Assembly (NCBI GenBank): GCA_014204435.1
Contig: JACHLF010000006.1
Coordinates: forward strand, 124,001 to 188,000
Source of the DNA: Mycobacteroides chelonae
GTDB taxonomy: Bacteria; Actinomycetota; Actinomycetes; Mycobacteriales; Mycobacteriaceae
DNA: 64,000 nt
Direction of reading: 5' to 3'
The notes under the pieces were generated by a model, which saw only the letters and a program-made list of their open reading frames with translations, made no database searches and was not told the DNA's origin. Made by a program: the position numbers and the translations under genes. The stretch's first letter is position 1, and the number at the start of each line of letters is the position of its first letter. This document shows, piece by piece, positions 21,901 through 31,405 of the stretch.

Positions 21901-24900
21901 GCGCCGGCACCTGGCTTCTGGTCGGCGATGCGGTCGAAGGCGCGCAGCCGCTGATCGACGCACTGACGGCCCGCGGACAACAACATCGGATACTCGGCTT
22001 GCCGGCATCCGACGCCGATGAGGCGCAGCTTGTGGACACGTTGCGTGCTGCAGCAGAAGGTGATTCGGCGCTGCGCGTCGTGCATGTCGCTGCCCTTGGC
22101 GGCGGCGCCCCCTCCACGCGGTCACTGCTGCGGATGCAACACCAGGTCCTGGGTGGAACCCGCAGGCTCTTCCGCGCCGCGGCCGGCGCTGGTCTGCGTG
22201 CTCCCATCTGGGTGGTGACACATGGCGCACAGCGGATCATCGATACCGACACGGTGGCACCGGAGCAGAGTGCGTTGTGGGGATTCGGCCGCGCCGCGGC
22301 GCTGGAGCTGCCGCAGGTGTGGGGCGGACTGGCCGACCTCGCCGACGGCAGCCCCGAGGAGTGGGCGCAGTTCATCAGCCGCACCTCGGCGTCGAGCGAC
22401 GCCGCCATCAGGGAAGACCAGATCGCGCTGCGCGGTCAAGCGGTCTACGTTCCCCGCCTGGTTCGTCGTGATGACCTGCCGAGCGGCAAGCCACTCGAAG
22501 TGCGCGATGAAGCAACGTATTTGGTGACCGGCGGACTCGGCTCGATCGGTCTGGAGATTGCCGGTCACCTGGCGGCGAGCGGGGCCAAGCACCTGGTGCT
22601 GACGAGCAGGCGCCAGCCCGGCGAGGCCGCGCAACAGCGCATCGACGCACTCGCTGCGCAATACGGCTGCCAGGTCCGAGTCGTCACCGCTGACGTCTCC
22701 GACGCGCACGACGTCGCTCGCCTGCTTGCGGGTGTACAGACCGAGCTGCCGCCGTTGGCCGGTATCGTGCACGCCGCGGGCGAGATCGGCACCACCCCGC
22801 TGAGCGACCTCGACTCCGAATCTCAGCAAGCCGAAGTGGACCGCGTCTTCGCCGGCAAGGTCTGGGGTGCTTGGCATCTGAGTGAAGCCGCGGCCGACCT
22901 GAAGCTCGACTTCTTCATCAACACCTCCTCCATCGCCTCGGTGTGGGGCGGCTTCGGACAGACTGCCTACAGCGCGGCGAACGCCTTCCTCGACGGGCTG
23001 GCCTGGCGGCTGCGCGAGCAGGGCATCGCCGGAACCAGCGTCAACTTCGGCCCCTGGTCGGCGGGCATGGCAGACGCCGAATCCCGTGCGCGACTGGAGC
23101 AGCGCGGGATCAAGACGCTGTCACCTGCCGACGCGCTGGCCGGCCTGGCCGACGTGGCGGCCTCCTCGCCGCAGGGTGTCGTCGCCCGCATCGACTGGGC
23201 TCGCTTCCTGCCGCTCTATCAGCAGGCAGGGCGGCGGGCATTCCTGGCGGAGCTGGAGCGCGAGGTGCCCTCGCACCTCGCTGCCTCGGCCGGCGCGCCA
23301 CAGTCGGGCACCACCGAGTTGGTGAGTCGGCTTGCGGCCGCCCCGGTGCAGCAGCGCAAGAAGCTGCTGACCGACTACCTGCGCGACGCGGTGGCAGAGG
23401 TGACGCGCGTGGACGTGGCGGAGATCCGCGAGGACGCGGGATTCTTCGACCTCGGCATGGACTCGCTGATGGCCGTCGAGTTGCGGCGCCGCATGGAAAC
23501 GGGGGTGGGCAAGGAAATTCCCGTCACCCTGGTGATGGACCATCCACGCATCTCGGATGTCGCCGACTACCTGCTCGGTGAGGTGCTCGGCCTGAATGAG
23601 CAAGCCAAGTCGGCGCCACAATGGGCATCGGCCGTCACGGACCGGACCGACGAACCGATCGCGATCGTCGCGGTGTCCTGCCGGTTCCCGGGTGCCCCCG
23701 ACCCGGAGGCCTTCTGGGAGGTGTTGTCCGGCGGTGTCGATGCGATTCGCGAGGTACCCGAGGACCGCTTCGACATCGACGAGTTCTACGACCCGGACCC
23801 GGAGACAGCGGGCAAGACATACACGCGCTTCGGCGGATTCCTGGACGGTATCGATGGATTCGACCCCGAATTCTTCGGTATCTCCCCGCGTGAGGCCGTG
23901 TGGATCGAGCCACAGCAGCGCCTGATGCTCGAAACGGTATGGGAAGGCCTGGAGCGGGCCGGATACTCACCGGCGGCATTGCGCGGCAGCCGAACCGGCA
24001 TCTTCGCGGGCGTGGGTGCCAACGAGTACGCGCACCTGCTGTCGTCGGAGTCGATCGACAAGATCGAGCCCTACTTCATCACCGGCAACGCGCTCAACGC
24101 GATCTCCGGGCGTGTGGCGTTCGCGCTGGGGTTCGAGGGACCGGCGGTAGCGGTCGACACCGCGTGCAGTTCGGCATTGGTGGCCGTGCATCAGGCGGTC
24201 CAGGCCCTGCACTCGGGCGACTGCGACTTGGCGCTGGCCGGTGGCGTGAACGTGCTGCTGAGCCCGGTGACGGTCATCGCGGCTTCACGCGCCAGGATGC
24301 TATCGCCGGTCGGACGGTGCAAGACCTTCGACGCGTCCGCCGACGGCTATGTACGCAGCGAAGGCTGCGGGATCCTGGTGCTCAAGCGGCTGAGTGACGC
24401 CGAGCGCGATGGGGACCGGGTCCTGGCCGTGATTCCCGGCAGCGCGGTGAACCAGGACGGCGCCTCCAGCGGGCTCACCGTGCCCAACGGTGGTGCGCAG
24501 CAGCGACTCATCGGTATGGTTCTGGCGCGCGCCGGTCTGGCGGGCGGCGACGTGGACTACCTCGAGGCGCACGGAACGGGTACCCCGCTGGGTGATCCGA
24601 TCGAGGTGCAGGCGGCCGCGGCAGCCTACGGCGGGTCGCGCGAGGCGGACCGTCCGCTGCTGATGGGCTCGGTGAAGTCCAACATCGGTCACACCGAATC
24701 AGCCTCCGGTGCAGCGGGTCTGATCAAGGTTGTGCTCTCGCTGCAACACGGGGTGCTGCCGCAGAGCCTGCATTTCGACAACCCGTCGCCGCACATCCCC
24801 TGGGACTCGCTGCCCGTGCGGGTGGTGGACAAGGCAATTCCGTGGCAGGCCAACGGCCGTCCGCGTCGCGCCGGCGTGAGCTCCTTCGGCTTCACCGGTA

Positions 24901-27900
24901 CCAACGCCCACGTGCTGATCGAGGAGGCGCCACAGCCGCAGTCCGCGCCGGAGGCGGACGAGTCCGCGCCTCAGGCCGGCGAGGTGAGCGTGCTCCCGCT
25001 GTCCGCACGGTCACCGGAGGCGCTCATCGCGGTGGCACAGCGTTACGAGTCCTGGCTGACGGCCAATCCGGACGTCGACCTCGAAGGTGTGTGCCTCACC
25101 GCAGGGCGAGGCAGGTCGCACTTCGAGCATCGTGCCGCGCTGGTCGTGGATTCGGTGCAGGCGGCCCGTGAGGGGCTGGCCGAGCTGGTCCAGAACCGTC
25201 TGCGTCCCGGTGTGGTGCGGGGCGAGCACACCAACCACCCGACGACAGCATGGCTGTTCACCGGGCAGGGCAGCCAGTATCCGGGCATGGCACGTGAATT
25301 GTTCGATGCAGAGCCGGTGTTCGCCGAAACCGTGACGCGTTGCGCGGAAGCGGTGAAGGACATCCTGGATCAGCCGCTGCTGGACGTCATGTTCGCCACC
25401 GATAGGGAGAGCGGCGGCAAGGCCGGAGAGACGTTGCGGCACACGTCGTTCGCGCAGCCGGCGCTCTTCGCCGTCGAGATGGGTCTGGCGCGGCTGTGGC
25501 AGTCCTGGGGCATTGAGCCCGATGTGGTGTTGGGGCACAGTGTCGGCCAGTACGCGGCCGCATGCGTGGCCGGGGTGTTCAGTCTCGAGGATGGCGCGCG
25601 CCTGATGGCCGAGCGTGGTCGCTTGTTCGGCAGCCTGCCCGCGGGTGGACGCATGGTGGCGGTGTTCAGCGACCCCAAGCACGTCGAGCAGGTCGCCGGG
25701 GAGTTTCCGCGGGTGTCGGTCGGTGCCTACAACGGACCGAACACCGTGCTCTCGGGGCCGGGCGAGGACTTGGAACAGGCAGTCGCCCGATTCCAGGAAG
25801 AAGGGATCCGCTGCACCTGGTTGGAGACCAGCCACGCATTCCACTCGGAGTTGTTGGACCCGGTTCTGGACGAATTCGAGTCGTACGCAGCGCAAGTGCA
25901 GTTCGCCACCCCGACCCTGCCGCTGGTCTGCAACCGTACGGGTGCCGTGCTGACGGCTCAGACACCGATCGATGCCCAATACTGGCGCCGGCATTCCCGC
26001 CAGCCTGTCCAGTTCGCCGAGAGCGTGCGGACCGCGGCTGCCCTGGGATGCTCGGTGTTGATGGAGATCGGCCCGCAGCCGGTGCTGACCGGCGCCGCGG
26101 TGCAGGTCTGGCCGGAGCATTTGGCCGCGCCTCGGGCAATCGTCTCGCTGCGCAAGGGGGTTGGTGACCGGCGGCAGATTGCTGAGGCCCTGGCCTCGGC
26201 GTACGTCGGTGGGCACCGGCCCAATTTCGCTGCGCTGCAACGCCGCTCCGGCCACACGGTGGAGCTGCCCACCTATCCGTTCCAGCGCCGTCGCTTCTGG
26301 CCGAAGTCGTCCGGTACCGCCATCGAAGGCGGGGGCGGTTTGCCCTCGGGGATCCTGGGCAGGGGCGAGGATCTGGCCTCCGGCGATTCGGTATACATCA
26401 GCCGGTTGTCGGTCAGGTCGCAGCCGTGGCTGTCCGATCACGTCATCTACGGCACCGTCGTCGTCCCCGGCGCGACGTATGCCGCGATGGCTCTGGCGGC
26501 CGTTGGAACTCCGGCGCGGGCCAAGGATGTGTTCTTCTACGAGCCGATCATCCTGCCGGAGAAGAGCTCTCGTGAGGTGCAGCTGACGCTGCACCCACTA
26601 GAAGATGGCAGCGGGTCGAAATTCCAGGTGCACAGCCGTCCGTATGGTGAACGCGACGTCGACTGGTCGCTGAACGCCGAAGGCACCGTTGTCACCGGTA
26701 TCGGTGAAGATGTCGACGAACCGGTGTCCGAGCCCTCCGAGCCGGTCGATGCGGCCATCGAGCGGATGGAACGCATGCGTCCGAACGAGCTGTTCGAGAC
26801 CTTCGCCGACCTGGAATTGTCCTGGGGCCCAACCTGGTCGGGTTCTCTGAAGTCGTTGTGGCTGGGTCAGGGCGAGGCGATCGGCGATGTCCTTGTCGGT
26901 GAGGAACTTGCCGAACAACTGGGCGCTGAGCCGATGCACCCGGTCTTGATGGACCTGTGCACTGGTGTGGCCTTCCCGGCGTTCCCGGCCCTGCTCGCGG
27001 CCGAGCAGGGTGTCAACGATCTGTTCTTGCCCCTGCGGTATGGCCAGGTGACGTTGAAGGAGAAGATGCCTCGGCGCTTCTACTGCCGTGCGCGCTGGCA
27101 CGAGAGCCCGCTGGATAGCGAGACGCAGGTCTTCGATCTCGACTACCTGGATCGGGATGGCCGTCACCTGGGTGGGATTCGCGAGTTCACCGTCAAGCGT
27201 GCGCCACGCGAGGCGCTGCTGCGCGGGTTGGGTGGCGATGCCACCAGGCTTCTGTACACCCTTGGCTGGCACGAGGTGCCGGTTCCGCCTTCCGAGGCCG
27301 GCACAGCTGAAGCCGAAAATACAAGCGGCACCTGGCTAATTGCCGGGTTCGACGAGCTCGCCGGCAAGGTTCCCGGCTGCATCCCGCTGCACCGCGAGAC
27401 CGACCATGAGCTCCTGGGGCAGGTGCTCGTGGAGGCCAAGGAGCGTGGCGTCCCGTTCTCCGGTGTGGTGTGGCGCGCGGCCGGGCCGGCCGCGCGGGAG
27501 TCGACAGACGACGCCGCCGCGCGGTTGGAGGCCGAGATCGCCAACCTGCTCAGCGCCGTGCACACCGTGCAGAACGGTGCTCAGAACGGCGTGAAACTTC
27601 CCAACGGACTGTGGATCGTCACCGAGCGGGCCGTGGCCACCGAGTCCGGCGAGCCTGTCGATCCGGTGCAGGCGTCCCTGTGGGGATTCGGACGTACCAC
27701 CATTAACGAGGAGCCGGCGCTGCGCGCCAAGCTCGTCGACTGCGATGGATCGCCGGAGGCCGTCCGGGCGCTGGTCAATCTGTTGATCACTCCGCTCGAG
27801 GAGCCGGAAATCGCAGTGCGGCAGGGCAAGCTGCTGGCTTCCCGGTTGTTGCCGTGGTCGCGCACCGGGCATTTGACGGTGCCGCGCGGCAGTGATTACG

Positions 27901-30029
27901 TGCTGGCGCCCACCGAACGTGGCGCCATCGACAACCTGCGGATCACCGAGAAGGAGGTGCCGGCGCCGGACGAGGGCTACGTGCAGGTTCGGGTGGAGGC
28001 CGCTGGCCTCAACTTCCGCGACGTGCTCAACGTGCTGGGCCTGTACCCGGGTGATCCCGGTCCGATCGGCGGCGACTTCGCCGGTGTCGTCACGCAATTG
28101 AGTGAGGGTGTCACCGGAGTCGAGGTGGGCCAGCGGGTCTACGGCTCCATGCAGGGTGCCTTCGGCAGCCGGTTCAACGTGCCTGCCCAGTTCCTGGCGC
28201 CCATTCCCGGCGGGATCAGTGCGGTCGAGGCCGCGACCATTCCCGCTGCCGCGCTCACGGTTCGGCTCTCGTTCGACTGGGCGCAGCTCAAGCCGGGAGA
28301 CAAGGTGCTCATCCACGCCGCCAGTGGTGGCGTCGGACTGGCGGCCATCCAGATGGCCCAGCAGTTCGGGGCCGAGGTGTTCGCCACGGCCAGTACCTTC
28401 AAGCGGGCGACGCTGCGCAAGCTGGGCGTGAAGTACGTATATGACTCGCGCACAACCGATTTTGCCGATCAGATCCTGGCGGATACCGACGGCAAGGGTG
28501 TGGATGTCGTCCTCAACAGCCTGACCAGCGAGGGTTTCATCGAGGCGACGCTGCGAGCCACCGCACAGAACGGCCGTTTCGCCGAGATCGCCAAGCGCGA
28601 TATCTGGACCACGGAACAGATGGCGGCGGCCCGGCCCGATATCGCGTACGAGATCGTGGCCCTGGACACGGTGATGTTCACCGAACCCGATCGCATTCGC
28701 GTCCTGCTCACCGAGGTGTCGGACGGGTTGGCCAAGGGGGAGTGGACGCCACTGCCCGCGGAAATCTATCCGCTGGCGGAGGCCCGGACGGCGTTCCGCC
28801 GCATGCAGCAGGCCCGGCACATCGGCAAGATCGTGTGCCAGATGCCGAATCCGCTTGCCCCGCGCCAGGATCGGACCTACCTGATCACCGGTGGTTTGGG
28901 TGCGATCGGCCTGCACACCGCGTCCTACCTGGCCCAGCTCGGTGCCGGTGACATCGTGCTGACCAGCCGGCGTGCACCCGACACCGACGCACTGCGACTG
29001 ATCGAGGAGATCACCGAGCGCTCCAAGACTCGCATCCACGTATTCACCGCCGATGTCGGCGAGGAGTCCGAGGTCGGCAAGCTCCTGGAGCGGATCCGCG
29101 CCGAGCTGCCGCCCTTGGCGGGTGTCGCGCATCTGGCGGGCGTGCTCGACGACGCGCTGCTCGGGCAGCAGAGCGTGGACAGGTTCCGGACGGCGTTGGC
29201 GCCCAAGGCCTTCGGTGCGGAGTATCTGGACGGGTTGACCAGGGACGACGATCTGGACTTCTTCATCGTGTCCTCGTCGGTGTCCAGCCTGTTCGGTTCG
29301 CCCGGACAGTCCAACTACGCGACGGCCAATGCCTTGCTCGACGGTCTAATCGCGCAGCGCAGGGCGCAGGGTCTGCCGGCCACGGGTATCAACTTCGGTC
29401 CGTGGGGTCAGGGCGGCATGGCTTCTTCGGCGGCCGCGACCGCGAACATCAGTGCGCAGGGTCTGATTCCGCTGGATCCCTCGGCGGCGCTCGTGGCCCT
29501 GACCGAGGTCGTTGCCAACGGAACCGGTCAGGCCACCGTTCTCAAGGCGAACTGGCAGCGCGCGGCCAAGGTGCTGGGTAGTTCGCGTCCGCCGATCCTG
29601 GATCTGGTGTTACCCAGTGCCATGGGCGAGGTGACCGGTGACAGTGAGCTGCTCAAACAGCTGATGGAGATTCCGGTGCCGCAGCGCGCCGGCTTTGTGA
29701 CCGAGTTCCTTCAGCGCGAGGTGCAGAACTTCCTGCGTCTGGCGCAGCCGCCGGCCGCGACGAGCCGGTTCCTGGATCTGGGCACGGACTCGTTGATGGC
29801 GATCGAACTGCGTAACCGACTGCACAGCCAGTTCGGCGGCAAGTTCACCATCAACGCGACCGCGGTGTTCGACTACCCGACCATCGGCGGGCTCGCCGAG
29901 TACCTGGTGGGCCAGCTGCCGGACGCGGATGCGGAGTCGGCGGAGGCACAGCCCGCTGCGGAGTCTGCCGAGGCCGATTCCACAGCGGCGACCACGCCAT
30001 CCGATGCGGTAGCCGAGCCGAAAGAGTGA
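18951..30029 (+). CDS. Bimodular iterative type I polyketide synthase of the TPP locus
   Basis: The protein has 3,692 residues. Module 1: KS (about 12-436, Cys184), AT (about 543-880, GHSVGQ Ser643), KR (about 985-1420, Tyr1340), ACP (Ser1505). Module 2: KS (about 1568-2000, Cys1739), AT (about 2099-2440, Ser2197), DH (His2497 in HxxxGxxxxP), ER (about 2970-3299, HAASGGVG near 3122), KR (about 3305-3540, Tyr3456), ACP (Ser3614), then an Ala/Glu-rich tail. Both ATs have HAFH, predicting malonyl-CoA. No thioesterase is present. In TPP producers this enzyme makes phleic acids, whose repeating C4 unit (one double bond, one saturated pair) fits alternate use of the two modules. Module 1 has no DH. 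ATG 18951 follows AAGGAGG; a longer upstream frame was rejected. Confidence 0.93.
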   Translation: MESADHPIEPAPRFAIIGYAARFPGAADADAFWDVLRDGRDAISEVPADRWDADEFFDSEPGAPGKVVTRRAGFVDDVTGFDAPFFGMSTREVRLMDPQHRLLLETAWRAVEHSGIAPTDLAETNSGVFVGLATHDYLGMASDELTYPEIEAYMAIGTSNAAAAGRISYRLGLQGPAVAVDTACSSSLVAIHQACQALQLGECDLALAGGANVLLTPATMITFSHAHMLAPDGKCKTFDAAADGYVRGEGSGVIVIKRLEDAIRDGDRVRAVIRGSAINQDGASGGLTVPNGVAQQRVIADALKRAGVAPSEVGYLEAHGTGTSLGDPIEAQAAGAAYGIGREANDPLLIGSAKTNIGHLEAAAGIAGVIKVILSLENELLPQHRNFQNPSPHIPWDRLPVEVVKEARPWRRNGRPRIAGVSSFGFAGTNAHVILEEAPPAPQDVVDTPAPAGGRKFSILPLSARTPAALVQIADRYRRWLNAHPEATLADLCLTAGVGRAHLEHRAALVINSREGAVELLGAVADDRPAPGLGRGESHDTPKTAWLFTGQGSQYPGMARELFETEPVFAETLNHCAAAVADVLEKPLLDVIFDVDVDVEGADAEETLRQTSYAQPALFAVEMGLARLWQSWGFEPDVVLGHSVGQYSAACVAEVFSLEDGARLIAERGRLFGSLPAGGRMAAVFTDAERVESLTDEFPSLSVAAFNGANTVLSGPAQDLEKAVAGLVADGVRCDFLETSHAFHSALLDPILDEFEAYAGQFNCRTPQRILIDNRTGAALGRSTKLDGAYWRRHARQPVEFAKSVQTLADMNCKVLLEIGPQPVLTAAALRAWPDPATAPRAIASLRRNTADHRQITEAAADAYVLGHLPNFAAFQHGPARKLDLPTYPFEHRQYWYRDNRDNPNPQKNIGGTRTQAIRLLEDGKIEELVNLLGNASGDQQTLSVLTRLAAQHNQQRTTDSIADDRYQCRWDKSPTPLSTADAGAGTWLLVGDAVEGAQPLIDALTARGQQHRILGLPASDADEAQLVDTLRAAAEGDSALRVVHVAALGGGAPSTRSLLRMQHQVLGGTRRLFRAAAGAGLRAPIWVVTHGAQRIIDTDTVAPEQSALWGFGRAAALELPQVWGGLADLADGSPEEWAQFISRTSASSDAAIREDQIALRGQAVYVPRLVRRDDLPSGKPLEVRDEATYLVTGGLGSIGLEIAGHLAASGAKHLVLTSRRQPGEAAQQRIDALAAQYGCQVRVVTADVSDAHDVARLLAGVQTELPPLAGIVHAAGEIGTTPLSDLDSESQQAEVDRVFAGKVWGAWHLSEAAADLKLDFFINTSSIASVWGGFGQTAYSAANAFLDGLAWRLREQGIAGTSVNFGPWSAGMADAESRARLEQRGIKTLSPADALAGLADVAASSPQGVVARIDWARFLPLYQQAGRRAFLAELEREVPSHLAASAGAPQSGTTELVSRLAAAPVQQRKKLLTDYLRDAVAEVTRVDVAEIREDAGFFDLGMDSLMAVELRRRMETGVGKEIPVTLVMDHPRISDVADYLLGEVLGLNEQAKSAPQWASAVTDRTDEPIAIVAVSCRFPGAPDPEAFWEVLSGGVDAIREVPEDRFDIDEFYDPDPETAGKTYTRFGGFLDGIDGFDPEFFGISPREAVWIEPQQRLMLETVWEGLERAGYSPAALRGSRTGIFAGVGANEYAHLLSSESIDKIEPYFITGNALNAISGRVAFALGFEGPAVAVDTACSSALVAVHQAVQALHSGDCDLALAGGVNVLLSPVTVIAASRARMLSPVGRCKTFDASADGYVRSEGCGILVLKRLSDAERDGDRVLAVIPGSAVNQDGASSGLTVPNGGAQQRLIGMVLARAGLAGGDVDYLEAHGTGTPLGDPIEVQAAAAAYGGSREADRPLLMGSVKSNIGHTESASGAAGLIKVVLSLQHGVLPQSLHFDNPSPHIPWDSLPVRVVDKAIPWQANGRPRRAGVSSFGFTGTNAHVLIEEAPQPQSAPEADESAPQAGEVSVLPLSARSPEALIAVAQRYESWLTANPDVDLEGVCLTAGRGRSHFEHRAALVVDSVQAAREGLAELVQNRLRPGVVRGEHTNHPTTAWLFTGQGSQYPGMARELFDAEPVFAETVTRCAEAVKDILDQPLLDVMFATDRESGGKAGETLRHTSFAQPALFAVEMGLARLWQSWGIEPDVVLGHSVGQYAAACVAGVFSLEDGARLMAERGRLFGSLPAGGRMVAVFSDPKHVEQVAGEFPRVSVGAYNGPNTVLSGPGEDLEQAVARFQEEGIRCTWLETSHAFHSELLDPVLDEFESYAAQVQFATPTLPLVCNRTGAVLTAQTPIDAQYWRRHSRQPVQFAESVRTAAALGCSVLMEIGPQPVLTGAAVQVWPEHLAAPRAIVSLRKGVGDRRQIAEALASAYVGGHRPNFAALQRRSGHTVELPTYPFQRRRFWPKSSGTAIEGGGGLPSGILGRGEDLASGDSVYISRLSVRSQPWLSDHVIYGTVVVPGATYAAMALAAVGTPARAKDVFFYEPIILPEKSSREVQLTLHPLEDGSGSKFQVHSRPYGERDVDWSLNAEGTVVTGIGEDVDEPVSEPSEPVDAAIERMERMRPNELFETFADLELSWGPTWSGSLKSLWLGQGEAIGDVLVGEELAEQLGAEPMHPVLMDLCTGVAFPAFPALLAAEQGVNDLFLPLRYGQVTLKEKMPRRFYCRARWHESPLDSETQVFDLDYLDRDGRHLGGIREFTVKRAPREALLRGLGGDATRLLYTLGWHEVPVPPSEAGTAEAENTSGTWLIAGFDELAGKVPGCIPLHRETDHELLGQVLVEAKERGVPFSGVVWRAAGPAARESTDDAAARLEAEIANLLSAVHTVQNGAQNGVKLPNGLWIVTERAVATESGEPVDPVQASLWGFGRTTINEEPALRAKLVDCDGSPEAVRALVNLLITPLEEPEIAVRQGKLLASRLLPWSRTGHLTVPRGSDYVLAPTERGAIDNLRITEKEVPAPDEGYVQVRVEAAGLNFRDVLNVLGLYPGDPGPIGGDFAGVVTQLSEGVTGVEVGQRVYGSMQGAFGSRFNVPAQFLAPIPGGISAVEAATIPAAALTVRLSFDWAQLKPGDKVLIHAASGGVGLAAIQMAQQFGAEVFATASTFKRATLRKLGVKYVYDSRTTDFADQILADTDGKGVDVVLNSLTSEGFIEATLRATAQNGRFAEIAKRDIWTTEQMAAARPDIAYEIVALDTVMFTEPDRIRVLLTEVSDGLAKGEWTPLPAEIYPLAEARTAFRRMQQARHIGKIVCQMPNPLAPRQDRTYLITGGLGAIGLHTASYLAQLGAGDIVLTSRRAPDTDALRLIEEITERSKTRIHVFTADVGEESEVGKLLERIRAELPPLAGVAHLAGVLDDALLGQQSVDRFRTALAPKAFGAEYLDGLTRDDDLDFFIVSSSVSSLFGSPGQSNYATANALLDGLIAQRRAQGLPATGINFGPWGQGGMASSAAATANISAQGLIPLDPSAALVALTEVVANGTGQATVLKANWQRAAKVLGSSRPPILDLVLPSAMGEVTGDSELLKQLMEIPVPQRAGFVTEFLQREVQNFLRLAQPPAATSRFLDLGTDSLMAIELRNRLHSQFGGKFTINATAVFDYPTIGGLAEYLVGQLPDADAESAEAQPAAESAEADSTAATTPSDAVAEPKE

Positions 30030-30033
30030 ACCG

Positions 30034-30070
30034 GCGGCGTCCCGGGTAGGTTAGCTAGCCGGGACGCCGC
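30034..30070 (+). terminator. Hairpin downstream of the polyketide synthase
   Basis: A perfect 12-bp GC-rich stem (30034-30045 with 30059-30070) with a 13-base loop starts five bases after the pks stop. There is no T tract. It probably ends the pks transcript before the MFS gene. Confidence 0.65.
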
Positions 30071-30092
30071 GGCGTCCGTTAGCCGGTAACGA

Positions 30093-31400
30093 GTGAGCGG
30101 GTGCGGTCTGAGACGTTTTTTCGCCGACATCACACCGCTGCGCAATGCCGATTTCCGGCGTCTCTGGCTGGCCGGAGTGCTCACGGTCATCGGTGCCGGA
30201 CTGACACTGTTCGCCGTCCCCGTCCAGATCTATGCGCTGACCCAGAGCTCGGCGTACGTCGGACTGACGGGTGTGTTCGGGCTGGTGCCGTTGGTGGTCT
30301 TCGGCCTGTGGGGTGGCGCGCTGGCCGACCGGATGGACCGACGGACCTTGCTGATCATCACCGCGATCGGGCTGGGTGTTTCGTCGGTGCTGTTGTGGTT
30401 GCAGGCGGTGCTGTCCGTCGACAACGTGTGGGTGGTGCTGTGCCTGCTGTCGGTGCAGCAGGGCTTCTTCGCGGTCAACTCACCCGCGCGCGCCGCCGCG
30501 ATTCCCCGCATGCTTCCGCTGGATCAGCTGCCCGCCGCCAACGCGCTGAACATGACGGTGCAGCAGTTCGGGTTCATCGCCGGACCACTGCTGGCCGGTG
30601 TTCTGCTCAAGTGGGTGGACCTGTCCACGCTGTACCTGATCGACGCGATCGCCTGCCTGGCTCCGATCTGGGCGACCATCCCGTTGCGCAGGATGCCGCC
30701 CGCCGGTGGTGCACGAGATCTGCGCACCAGTGGATTTCGTGAAGTGCTCGACGGCTTGCGCTATCTGGCGGGGCGCAAGATCGTGTTGATGTCCTTCGTG
30801 GTGGATCTCATCGCGATGATCTTCGGGATGCCGCGCATCCTGTTCCCGCAGATCGCCCACGAGGGGTTCGGTGATCCCGCCGGCGGCGGCACCGTGATCG
30901 CGTTGTTGTCGGCGGCCATATCGGTGGGTGCCGTGATCGGCGGGGTGTTCTCCGGCTGGTTCCACCGGATCGATCGTCAGGGACTCGCGGTGGTCGTCAG
31001 CATCGTGGTGTGGGGCTTGGCGATGGTGGGCTTCGGGCTGACCGCGCATGCCCCACTGCTCTGGCTGACGTTGGTCTTCCTGGTGATCGGCGGCATCGCG
31101 GACATGGTGTCGGCGGCTTTCCGGACCACGATCCTGCAGTCGGTTGCGACCGACGATGTCCGGGGACGTCTGCAGGGTGTCTTCACGGTGGTGGTCGCCG
31201 GGGGTCCACGAGTGGCGGACTTCGCGCACGGCGCGGCCGCCGCCGTGGTGGGCACGGTCGCGGCCGCAGCCGGTGGCGGCGCACTCGTGGTGGTCGGGGT
31301 GATCGTTGCCGCACTGCTGGTTCCGGTGTTCATACGATTCCGAACGTCCAAGGAGATCTCCGGGGCAGACGCGTCCGAGGCCGACCCGGATCGGGTGTAG
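30093..31400 (+). CDS. MFS exporter (EntS-like, MFS_3 type)
   Basis: This 435-residue protein has about twelve membrane segments and the MFS loop motif GGALADRMDRRTLL after helix 2. NADFRRLWLAGVLTVIGAGLT at the N-terminus and LPAANALNMTVQQFGFIAGPLLAG are typical of EntS-like efflux proteins. The natural cargo is unknown. It lies just after the TPP Pks but a hairpin separates them, so membership in the locus is doubtful. The start is taken as GTG 30093; no strong ribosome site is visible. The C-terminus is basic/acidic and cytoplasmic. Confidence 0.78.
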   Translation: MSGCGLRRFFADITPLRNADFRRLWLAGVLTVIGAGLTLFAVPVQIYALTQSSAYVGLTGVFGLVPLVVFGLWGGALADRMDRRTLLIITAIGLGVSSVLLWLQAVLSVDNVWVVLCLLSVQQGFFAVNSPARAAAIPRMLPLDQLPAANALNMTVQQFGFIAGPLLAGVLLKWVDLSTLYLIDAIACLAPIWATIPLRRMPPAGGARDLRTSGFREVLDGLRYLAGRKIVLMSFVVDLIAMIFGMPRILFPQIAHEGFGDPAGGGTVIALLSAAISVGAVIGGVFSGWFHRIDRQGLAVVVSIVVWGLAMVGFGLTAHAPLLWLTLVFLVIGGIADMVSAAFRTTILQSVATDDVRGRLQGVFTVVVAGGPRVADFAHGAAAAVVGTVAAAAGGGALVVVGVIVAALLVPVFIRFRTSKEISGADASEADPDRV

Positions 31401-31405
31401 CCCGA

